Source of the DNA: an uncultured Candidatus Saccharibacteria bacterium
GTDB taxonomy: Bacteria; Patescibacteriota; Saccharimonadia; Saccharimonadales; Saccharimonadaceae
Length of the DNA: 7,353 nt
NCBI GenBank assembly: GCA_938049075.1
Contig: CALICZ010000066.1
Coordinates: 1 to 7,353 of the forward strand
Direction of reading: 5' to 3'
Positions within the stretch are counted from its first letter, which is position 1, and every line of letters begins with the position of its first letter. This document shows positions 1-4,908 of this stretch, piece after piece. Made by a program: the position numbers and the translations under genes. The notes below the pieces were generated by a model. It had not been told where the DNA came from, did no database searches, and saw only the letters and a program-made list of their open reading frames with translations.

Positions 1-2
1 GC

Positions 3-194
3 TGGGTCACCGAAGCGCAAACCAAGGCTGGTGCGTGCCAGATCGTCCAGCAGCGCAGGCGTGGCTATACACGCAACATCTTGGCGGTCGAAGCGGAAGG
101 CCTCGATGACGGCATCGCGCAGGGCCTCGGCATTCGCTTGCACGGTCTGCCGGATGATGGCTTTCCTGCCCTGAAATCCAGCAAAAACAAGTAA
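3..194 (+). CDS. 3' end of an unrecognised protein-coding gene (partial)
   Basis: The plus-strand frame beginning at base 3 is open from the window edge to a TAA at 192-194, giving the last 63 residues of a protein. The visible part is polar, contains an RRRGYTRN stretch and a glycine-rich segment (GIAQGLGIRLHG), and ends in a lysine-rich tail (SSKNK). Codon third positions are strongly G/C, and GC is higher than in the genes that follow. The stop codon directly abuts a hairpin terminator, which favours this frame over the antisense frame that is also open here. I do not recognise the family from this fragment, and no catalytic motif is evident. Confidence 0.5.
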   Translation, partial: WVTEAQTKAGACQIVQQRRRGYTRNILAVEAEGLDDGIAQGLGIRLHGLPDDGFPALKSSKNK

Positions 195-229
195 AAACCC
201 ACGTCATGGGGCTTCCATGACGTGGGTTT
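195..229. terminator. Bidirectional intrinsic terminator between the partial CDS and tRNA-Pro
   Basis: The arms AAACCCACGTCATGG (195-209) and CCATGACGTGGGTTT (215-229) are perfectly complementary over 15 bp around a 5-base loop. On the minus strand the hairpin is followed by a T-rich run (TTTTTACTTGTTTTTG), so it is a good terminator for the tRNA transcript. On the plus strand only TTT follows, but the hairpin directly abuts the stop codon of the upstream gene. It lies between two convergent transcription units, so I infer it serves both. Confidence 0.85.
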
Positions 230-243
230 GAGTGACGGGTTAA

Positions 244-319
244 TGGTCGGGGTGACAAGACTTGAACTTGCGACCTCACGGCCCCCAGCCGTACGCGCTA
301 CCAGCTGCGCCACACCCCG
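244..319 (-). tRNA. tRNA-Pro, anticodon GGG
   Basis: On the minus strand the segment folds into a full 76-nt cloverleaf. The acceptor is CGGGGTG/CACCCCG, the D stem GCGC/GCGC, and the anticodon stem TACGG/CCGTG closes a CTGGGGG loop with anticodon GGG. The T stem is GCAAG/CTTGT around TTCAAGT, followed by discriminator A and an encoded CCA. The C1-G72 pair with A73 is typical of bacterial tRNA-Pro. GGG reads CCC and CCU proline codons. It has its own promoter just upstream and the 195-229 hairpin downstream, so it is probably a single-gene transcript. Confidence 0.95.
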
Positions 320-331
320 ACAACGTCTCTT

Positions 332-361
332 ATTATAGCACAATTGGTGGTATGCGCTCAA
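332..361 (-). promoter_or_regulatory. Promoter of tRNA-Pro
   Basis: The minus strand reads TTGAGC (356-361), an 18-bp spacer, then TGC-TATAAT, with the -10 at 332-337. The -10 is a perfect consensus with an extended TGn. Transcription would start about 325, roughly six bases before the tRNA 5' end, leaving almost no leader for RNase P to remove. Confidence 0.75.
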
Positions 362-381
362 AATAACTACTCTGTTATTTT
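360..381. repeat. 22-bp palindrome between divergent tRNA-Pro and rplA promoters
   Basis: AAAATAAC (360-367) and GTTATTTT (374-381) are perfect inverted repeats separated by 6 bp. The half-site spacing would suit a dimeric DNA-binding protein. The left arm touches the -35 element of the tRNA-Pro promoter and the site lies about 45 bp upstream of the rplA -10. It could be an operator or simply an AT-rich chance palindrome; no regulator is encoded in the window. Confidence 0.3.
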
Positions 382-422
382 CACATTGTACAAGCTTATT
401 ATCTCATGCTAGGGCCCATATA

Positions 423-431
423 TGCTATACT
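423..431 (+). promoter_or_regulatory. Extended -10 promoter of rplA
   Basis: TGCTATACT at 423-431 is an extended -10 (TGn plus TATACT, five of six consensus bases). No good -35 lies 16-18 bp upstream, as is common when the TGn element is present. Transcription would start near 438, giving a leader of about 55 nt that carries the L1 operator. L1 here is therefore transcribed separately from any L11 gene. Confidence 0.6.
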
Positions 432-451
432 AGAAAGGTTAATGAGTAATC

Positions 452-480
452 GTGGGAGGCACCCAAGCCGCTTGCACCAC
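452..480 (+). promoter_or_regulatory. L1-binding operator in the rplA mRNA leader (23S rRNA mimic)
   Basis: GTGG (452-455) pairs with CCAC (477-480) and GGC (458-460) pairs with GCC (467-469). An unpaired GA (456-457) faces GCTTGCA (470-476) in an asymmetric internal loop, and ACCCAA closes the hairpin. This copies the L1-binding region of 23S rRNA, where GUGGGAGGC pairs with a strand of the form GCCGA...ACCAC. Binding of L1 to such leaders is the known autogenous control of L1 operons: excess L1 represses its own translation. The hairpin ends two bases before the GAAAGGA ribosome binding site at 482-488, so bound protein could block initiation. I infer regulation from the motif and its position. 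Confidence 0.8.
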
Positions 481-492
481 AGAAAGGATACT

Positions 493-1473
493 ATGGCAAA
501 AAAAGCCGATCTGCTTGAAAAAGCAGCAGAGCTGAAACTCGATGTTTCAGAAAAAAACACCATCGCAGAGATTGAGGCGGCCATCGCTGCAGCAAACGAC
601 AAGGATGTCATTGCCCAGCGCGAAGCCACCGTTGCAAAGGCTGGTAAGCGTAGCCAAAAGGCTCTCGACGAGGCCGAAGCGAAGGCCGAGAAAGAAGCCC
701 GCAAAGAGGCTGGCGATACAACGCCTCAGGGTGATGTCGATGCAGCTATCAAGAAAGGGCCCGCACCAAAGGTTCGCCCACTGATTGAGCGCCGCGGCAA
801 GACCTATCGAAAACTAGCTGAGAAGGTTAAAAAAGATAAGATGTACTCGCTAGACGAAGCACTCCAGCTTGCGACTGAGACCAATCCTGCTAAGTTTGAT
901 GCGAGTGTTGAGCTGCACGTCCGCCTTGGTGTTGATCCACGCCAGGCTGATCAAAATATCCGCTCGACAGTTGTCTTGCCACACGGCACAGGCAAGACTG
1001 TTCGCGTTGCCGTCTTTGCACCAGAAGCTGAGGTTGCAACTGCTACCAAAGCAGGGGCAGACATTGCTGGCGAAGAGGCTATCATCAAGCTACTCGACAA
1101 AGGTACGTTAGACTTTGACGTTTTGATCGCCACCCCGCAGTACATGCCAAAGCTTGGTAAGTACGCCCGTCTGCTTGGGCCAAAAGGTCTGATGCCTAAC
1201 CCAAAGAGCGGTACTGTAACTACTGACATTGCAACTGCCGTCACTGAGGCAAAAGCTGGTAAGGTGGAGTACCGCGTAGACAAGCAAGCCGCGATTCACC
1301 TCAGTATCGGCAAAGTAAGCTTTGGTACAGAGAAGCTCCGCGCTAACGCCGATGCCTTCTTCACCAGCTTGCAAGCTCAAAAGCCAAGCTCGCTCAAGGG
1401 TGTATATGTCAAATCCATCGCAGCTGCAACGACTATGGGACCTGGCATCAAGGTTGAGCACAAACTCGACTAG
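493..1473 (+). CDS. rplA: Large ribosomal subunit protein uL1 with N-terminal extension
   Basis: Encodes ribosomal protein L1 (326 aa), which builds the mobile L1 stalk on 23S rRNA helices 76-78, helps release E-site tRNA and represses its own mRNA. Residues about 98-326 are a full-length L1 body of the usual size (about 229 aa). It carries the signature LGPKGLMPNPKSGTV at 228-242 and the C-terminal segment containing TMGPGIKVE. Residues 1-97 are extra: 3-35 (ADLLEKAAELKLDVSEKNT and following) look like a small SAP/HeH-type helical motif. Residues about 36-75 are a highly charged Ala/Glu/Lys helix, probably a coiled coil, and a Pro-rich hinge follows. ATG 493 is chosen because GAAAGGA lies 4 bases upstream. 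An in-frame ATG at 406 would place the promoter and operator inside the gene. A terminator follows, so rplA is monocistronic. Confidence 0.96.
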   Translation: MAKKADLLEKAAELKLDVSEKNTIAEIEAAIAAANDKDVIAQREATVAKAGKRSQKALDEAEAKAEKEARKEAGDTTPQGDVDAAIKKGPAPKVRPLIERRGKTYRKLAEKVKKDKMYSLDEALQLATETNPAKFDASVELHVRLGVDPRQADQNIRSTVVLPHGTGKTVRVAVFAPEAEVATATKAGADIAGEEAIIKLLDKGTLDFDVLIATPQYMPKLGKYARLLGPKGLMPNPKSGTVTTDIATAVTEAKAGKVEYRVDKQAAIHLSIGKVSFGTEKLRANADAFFTSLQAQKPSSLKGVYVKSIAAATTMGPGIKVEHKLD

Positions 1474-1495
1474 TAATAAGCGTATAGCACTCACC

Positions 1496-1533
1496 ATAAT
1501 ACTGCCAGTCAGAGAAGCTGGCAGTATTATTTA
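1496..1533 (+). terminator. Intrinsic terminator of rplA
   Basis: ATAATACTGCCAG (1496-1508) and CTGGCAGTATTAT (1518-1530) form a perfect 13-bp stem with a 9-base loop, ending in an AT-rich tail (TTATTTATG) that starts within the stem. It sits 22 bases after the rplA stop and before the promoter of the next gene. Confidence 0.85.
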
Positions 1534-1549
1534 TGTGCCTACCTATGCA

Positions 1550-1558
1550 TGATATGAT
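1550..1558 (+). promoter_or_regulatory. Probable extended -10 promoter upstream of the Imm1-like gene
   Basis: TGATATGAT at 1550-1558 is an extended -10 (TGn plus TATGAT). The -35 position offers only a weak TTTATG at 1530-1535. Transcription would start near 1565 and give a leader of about 53 nt. TGGTGAT (1567-1573) and ATCACCA (1593-1599) could pair within this leader, upstream of the ribosome binding site. Confidence 0.4.
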
Positions 1559-1617
1559 GGAATGAGTGGTGATACTCTCATACAATTCATTCATCACCAT
1601 AGTAACGGAGGTGCTAT

Positions 1618-2127
1618 ATGAAAAAATATGTCTACTCGCTCGTTGGTAGTGTTGGTTATCTTGAGCGATTTTTGCAGCCACAGACACCAGAGCAGGTTGC
1701 ACAAAAGGTGAGTCAGGCTATTGCTGACCCAACTGTCCTTGATGGTAACCGCTGCTTTAGTATCTGTGTGTGGGCCTTGCCAGATGGTATTGACCATCCA
1801 AAGAATATGCCAAAGGATAGCTTGGCTGATGGCTACTACATGCAATGTGCTGGGTCGAATACCGGCATGACTATAGAAGTGCGCGTGCCAGATCCAGACA
1901 ATCACACAGCTCAGTATCCATATATTCACTATGTGATTGCCCGAAAGCCAGTGGCTGATAAAGAGCGATTCATTCCACTCACCTGGCAGCGCGATGGCGA
2001 ACCATTTACGATACGTATTCATCCAGAAGAGGTATTTACGGGAGAACAAGCTGGGCGGATCTTTGCAGATTATATTACAAAGGGCATTATACCGTCTGAA
2101 TCCGTTTTGCGAAAGATTGATATATAG
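1618..2127 (+). CDS. Hypothetical protein, Imm1-like immunity protein candidate
   Basis: A 169-aa acidic, soluble protein with no signal peptide or membrane segment. The start is supported by GGAGG at 1607-1611, six bases before ATG. It has a TPEQVAQKV helix near residue 23, a central beta-rich part (CFSICVWALPDG) and a closing segment EQAGRIFADYITKGIIPSES. That C-terminal pattern (alternating hydrophobics, then an Ala-rich helix, 'F..Y...G.IP') resembles Imm1-family immunity proteins, which neutralise secreted deaminase-type toxins. This is recognition by pattern only; no toxin gene is visible in the window. It has its own promoter and terminator upstream and lies 40 bases before thyA, so the two are probably co-transcribed. 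The reading as a real gene is firm; the family call is weak. Confidence 0.75.
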   Translation: MKKYVYSLVGSVGYLERFLQPQTPEQVAQKVSQAIADPTVLDGNRCFSICVWALPDGIDHPKNMPKDSLADGYYMQCAGSNTGMTIEVRVPDPDNHTAQYPYIHYVIARKPVADKERFIPLTWQRDGEPFTIRIHPEEVFTGEQAGRIFADYITKGIIPSESVLRKIDI

Positions 2128-2157
2128 GGTGAGGGGTATTTTGCACTAATTATAGAC

Positions 2158-2167
2158 AGGAGGTGAT
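2158..2167 (+). promoter_or_regulatory. thyA: Extended Shine-Dalgarno of thyA
   Basis: AGGAGGTGAT is complementary over all ten bases to the usual 3' end of bacterial 16S rRNA, and its last base abuts the thyA ATG. The core GGAGG lies four bases from the start. It fixes the thyA start and suggests strong initiation, in contrast to the nearby folA and dcd genes, which have no visible ribosome binding site. Confidence 0.85.
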
Positions 2168-3106
2168 ATGAAGCAATATCTCGATCTTCTTCGCGATATT
2201 CGTGATAATGGGACAACAAAGGACGATCGGACCGGGATTGGTACACGGAGTGTCTTTGGTCGGCAAGTTCGTTATAACCTATCTCAAGGTTTTCCGGCTG
2301 TCACAACAAAGAAACTGTATTTTCGTAGCGTTGTGCATGAACTCTTGTGGTTTCTTCAGGGGAGTGGGAATATTGAATATTTGGCGCAGCACAATGTCCA
2401 TATTTGGGACGAATGGCCTTTCAAAGCATATTGTCTGCACAATAATATACCACTACCCGAAGCAAATTCTTCAGCATGGCAAACGCAGCTGCGTGAATTT
2501 ATTCAGCGTATCGCGACCGATCATGATTTTGCAATGCGCTGGGGCAATCTTGGTCCGGTCTATGGTGTTCAATGGCGGAAATGGCCAGATGGCAAGGGCG
2601 GAGAGGTCGATCAAATTCAGCAGGCAATTGATACAATTATTCATCAACCATCATCACGAAGAAACATTGTCAGTGCCTGGAACGCGGCTGAGATAGATGA
2701 TATTGTCGCGATTGGCGGGCTACCACCTTGTCACACGCTCTTTCAATTCAATGTGCGCCCAACGCCAACTGGCGAAAAAGACATTCTCGACCTTCATCTG
2801 TATCAGCGTTCTGCTGACGCCTTTCTCGGAGTACCTTTTAATATCGCCTCGTACGCGCTTCTCCTCAGCATGGTTGCTCATGTGACACAGACCCAGCCAG
2901 GTGAGTTTATTCATACAATGGCAGATACCCACTTATACCTCAATCATCTTGATCAAGTTGAAGAACAACTTACTCGGCAGCCGCTTCCGCTACCAACACT
3001 GTGGCTCAATCCAGCAATTACCCGCATTGACGACTTTACCTTCGACGATATCAGACTCGACGACTATCATTCTCATCCTGCAATCAAGGCACCAATTGCT
3101 GTATAA
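2168..3106 (+). CDS. thyA: Thymidylate synthase ThyA
   Basis: Converts dUMP plus 5,10-methylenetetrahydrofolate to dTMP plus dihydrofolate; cytosolic homodimer. At 312 aa it matches the longer form of the family (as in Lactobacillus casei, about 316 aa) rather than the 264-aa E. coli form. The extra residues are in the small domain, about 85-125. Visible motifs: phosphate-loop DRTGIGT (20-26, R21), RRNIVSAWN with the partner-subunit arginines R164/R165, and catalytic Cys188 in GGLPPCHTLFQF. Dump-binding QRSADAFLGVPFN (213-225) and DTHLYLNH (253-260) are also present, as is the closing KAPIAV with the C-terminal residue that closes the active site. All catalytic residues are present. The gene is 47 bases from the convergent folA, which recycles its dihydrofolate product. 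Only a weak 6-bp AT-rich hairpin (3104-3119) separates them. Confidence 0.98.
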   Translation: MKQYLDLLRDIRDNGTTKDDRTGIGTRSVFGRQVRYNLSQGFPAVTTKKLYFRSVVHELLWFLQGSGNIEYLAQHNVHIWDEWPFKAYCLHNNIPLPEANSSAWQTQLREFIQRIATDHDFAMRWGNLGPVYGVQWRKWPDGKGGEVDQIQQAIDTIIHQPSSRRNIVSAWNAAEIDDIVAIGGLPPCHTLFQFNVRPTPTGEKDILDLHLYQRSADAFLGVPFNIASYALLLSMVAHVTQTQPGEFIHTMADTHLYLNHLDQVEEQLTRQPLPLPTLWLNPAITRIDDFTFDDIRLDDYHSHPAIKAPIAV

Positions 3107-3152
3107 TAGAGAACTATTACATTGGACGCAAAATACCCTATATACCTATTTA

Positions 3153-3662
3153 TCAATCGTTTATTCGACTGTATTCTACAAAATCAAAGGCATATGTATT
3201 AGCACTATCGGCAGGGTGGTGTACTCGATGCACTTCGCGCCACTGTTCGCGGGCCAAATGAGGAAAGAATACATCAGCACGAGGAAACGTCGCATCAACC
3301 TCCGTTGCGTAAATGGTTGTAACATACGGCAATGCATAGCGATACAATTGCCCGCCACCAATAATCCAAGGTTGGTATCGACTCAAGGCTACTGCTGCTT
3401 CAAGTGATACCGCTGTTAGCACGCCGTGTACTTGCGTTGGAGTGCGCGATATGACAATATTTTCACGCTGAGGTAATGGCCTGGAGCCAATTGATTCAAA
3501 TGTTGTGCGCCCCATGATAATACTGCCACCAGTCGTTAGTTGTTTGAAGTGTGCAAGGTCAGCCGGAAGGCTTCGCCCCCAGGGCAGGGCACCATCTACA
3601 CCAATACCACGTTGACGATCATACGCAACAACTATGGATAACGATTTTTTATATAACGTCAT
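3153..3662 (-). CDS. folA: Dihydrofolate reductase
   Basis: Reduces dihydrofolate to tetrahydrofolate with NADPH, restoring the cofactor consumed by ThyA. The 169-aa length is normal for bacterial DHFR. Motifs in order: GIGVDGALPWG (19-29, flexible loop with W28), LPADLAHFK with the catalytic acid D35, GRTTFESIG (51-59), RPLPQRENIVISR (61-73, NADPH phosphate site) and WIIGGGQLYRYALP (99-112, GGG nucleotide turn). The family's C-terminal strand pattern (VDATFPRADVFFP) follows. I chose ATG 3662 because the domain begins about 9 residues later and a -10 box lies 6 bases upstream. A longer in-frame start at 3737 would run through the promoter and into dcd. No Shine-Dalgarno is present, so initiation is probably leaderless. 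The gene is convergent with thyA and divergent from dcd. Confidence 0.96.
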   Translation of the reverse strand: MTLYKKSLSIVVAYDRQRGIGVDGALPWGRSLPADLAHFKQLTTGGSIIMGRTTFESIGSRPLPQRENIVISRTPTQVHGVLTAVSLEAAVALSRYQPWIIGGGQLYRYALPYVTTIYATEVDATFPRADVFFPHLAREQWREVHRVHHPADSANTYAFDFVEYSRIND

Positions 3663-3668
3663 ATTCGT

Positions 3669-3677
3669 ATCATAGCA
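3669..3677 (-). promoter_or_regulatory. folA: folA promoter, extended -10 (leaderless)
   Basis: The minus strand reads TGCTATGAT, an extended -10, followed by six bases (ACGAAT) and the folA ATG. With the usual 6-7 base gap to +1 the message would begin at or next to the A of the start codon. No good -35 is visible at 17 bp. It overlaps the dcd promoter on the opposite strand. Confidence 0.6.
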
Positions 3678-3683
3678 TATTGC

Positions 3684-3711
3684 TTGTGTCGGCCAGCAAA
3701 AGCCGTATAAT
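3684..3711 (+). promoter_or_regulatory. dcd: dcd promoter (leaderless)
   Basis: TTGTGT (3684-3689), a 16-bp spacer and a perfect TATAAT (3706-3711), then seven bases to ATG 3719. Transcription should start at or one base before the AUG. No ribosome binding site precedes that ATG, which fits leaderless initiation. The spacer region overlaps the upstream part of the folA promoter, so the two polymerases probably compete for this 56-bp interval. Confidence 0.65.
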
Positions 3712-3718
3712 GAGACAT

Positions 3719-4465
3719 ATGCACCCAGTAATGCCAACCAGTATCTATAGTGATAGCGAAATCAAGGCAGCCCTCCGCGCTGGACATATCATCTGTGACC
3801 CTGCGCCAACCCACATCAATGGCAGTAGTGTCGATGTGACACTCGGTTACTATTTTTATCACGCTGGCGGTAACGAACAAGACGACGAGCTATTTAATCC
3901 ATTCGACCAAGCAGATGTCGAGCGCTACTTTGGTGAATACAAAATTGCGAAACCGTGGCACAGTGTGCGCAACCATATTGCGAGCCAGCCGATTGCTCAG
4001 CTCACGGCGCTTGCCAATATCCCAGACGACCATCCAGTGATCGTCTTGCGGCCAAATGAGCGCATCCTGTCACACACTCATGAATTCATTGGCATCTTGC
4101 CGCCTGGCACGACCAGCATGCAAGCTCGCAGCACAACAGGACGGATTGGTATCTCGGCTTGCTACTGCGCAGGTTGGGGTGACCCTGGCTACATCAATCG
4201 CTGGACGATGGAGATTCATAATCTCAATGAGCGCGAGCATATTGTTTTGCCAGTTGGGTATCGCATTGCCCAGATTGTCTTTAGTGCGACTGGACCAGTA
4301 GAGACAGAGTACGCTCATGCGTCAGGGAACTACCAAACAACCACAAGTAACGACCTCGCTGCCATCAAGGCAGCCTGGCACCCACGCATGCTCCTGCCGC
4401 GAGCCTATGCTTCGCCAATTGCGATGCCAGCCCCCGTTGAGGGCTTGGCGGAGGGGCTATATTAA
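3719..4465 (+). CDS. dcd: dCTP deaminase-family protein (possibly bifunctional dCTP deaminase/dUTPase)
   Basis: Deaminates dCTP to dUTP, or to dUMP if bifunctional, feeding ThyA. The predicted trimeric dUTPase-like fold shows INGSSVDVTLG near residues 33-43, ARSTTGRIGI (136-145, triphosphate-binding Arg/Ser loop), AGWGDPGY (151-158, D155) and RWTMEI with the likely catalytic Glu165. These are followed by PVGYRIAQIVF, matching the strand after the active site. At 248 aa it exceeds E. coli Dcd (193 aa). The extra sequence is an acidic insert around residues 48-100 and a Pro/Ala-rich tail (about 222-248). ATG 3719 is preferred because it lies seven bases after a perfect TATAAT. ATG 3731 (MPTSIY) is the alternative, and the ATG at 3710 lies within the -10 box. 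The stop overlaps the next start by one base. No separate dUTPase is in the window, which leaves the bifunctional option open. Confidence 0.88.
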   Translation: MHPVMPTSIYSDSEIKAALRAGHIICDPAPTHINGSSVDVTLGYYFYHAGGNEQDDELFNPFDQADVERYFGEYKIAKPWHSVRNHIASQPIAQLTALANIPDDHPVIVLRPNERILSHTHEFIGILPPGTTSMQARSTTGRIGISACYCAGWGDPGYINRWTMEIHNLNEREHIVLPVGYRIAQIVFSATGPVETEYAHASGNYQTTTSNDLAAIKAAWHPRMLLPRAYASPIAMPAPVEGLAEGLY

Positions 4466-4908
4466 TGCTTAGTGCATCGTTTTTTCGTGACCGTGCAACT
4501 GCCAAGCGATATAGCGACGACAGCCAACGAGAGCACGGCAAAGGTTGTGCTTTTTGTACACTCATTCGCGACGGTGGCGCACAGGTCGTTGAGGCGCATC
4601 AACACTGTCTTGTTATCAAGAACCGCTATCCATATGATAATTGGGATAATTATGGCGTCATTGACCAACTAATGGTTATTCCGCGACGACACGTTGCGGC
4701 ATTTCACGAACTTCTACCTGAAGAGCAGCAGGATTGCCTTGCTGCAATAACAGAGTATGAGGCAAAAGGCTATTCATTCTATGGGCGAGCACCAAGCGCA
4801 CTAAGTAAGTCAATTGGCCATCAGCATACCCACCTCATTAAGATTGATGACAAGCAAAAGAACGTAATGATATATCTTCGCAAACCTTACTTCAGGATAA
4901 TGCGCTAA
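4465..4908 (+). CDS. HIT-family nucleotide hydrolase/transferase
   Basis: A 147-aa histidine-triad protein. GHQHTHLIKI (118-127) holds the triad H119, H121, H123, with H121 expected as the nucleophile that forms a nucleotidyl intermediate. C28 and C31 in CAFC, with H76 in VIPRRHVAAFHEL, could complete a zinc site like that of zinc-containing HIT proteins. The segment NYGVIDQLMVIPRRH matches the conserved strand before the triad. Family members act on dinucleoside polyphosphates, nucleoside phosphoramidates or sugar nucleotides; the substrate cannot be read here. It starts within the dcd stop codon (TAATG), with GGAGG at 4450-4454 ten bases upstream, and overlaps tmk in the same way, so it is translationally coupled to both. 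This suggests a role tied to deoxynucleotide metabolism, but that is inference. Confidence 0.88.
   Translation: MLSASFFRDRATAKRYSDDSQREHGKGCAFCTLIRDGGAQVVEAHQHCLVIKNRYPYDNWDNYGVIDQLMVIPRRHVAAFHELLPEEQQDCLAAITEYEAKGYSFYGRAPSALSKSIGHQHTHLIKIDDKQKNVMIYLRKPYFRIMR

Noticed and set aside
1..279. Minus-strand reading frames across 1-361
   Set aside because: They pass through the tRNA-Pro and the hairpin terminator, and the longest ones are typical tRNA translations. One minus frame over 1-185 looks protein-like but has no start codon or ribosome binding site after the hairpin.
406..492. N-terminal extension of rplA from an in-frame ATG at 406
   Set aside because: It would run through the -10 box and the L1 operator hairpin, and no ribosome binding site precedes it; ATG 493 has one.
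1594..2049. 151-residue minus-strand ORF antisense to the Imm1-like gene
   Set aside because: Trp/His-rich composition typical of an antisense shadow; the plus-strand gene has a good ribosome binding site and normal composition.
3104..3119. TAATAG-AGAA-CTATTA hairpin between thyA and folA as a terminator
   Set aside because: Only 6 bp, mostly A/T and without a T run; too weak to call, though nothing better separates the convergent genes.
3551..3718. Longer dcd reading frame starting at 3551
   Set aside because: The extra part is antisense to folA and contains both promoters; homology begins after 3719.
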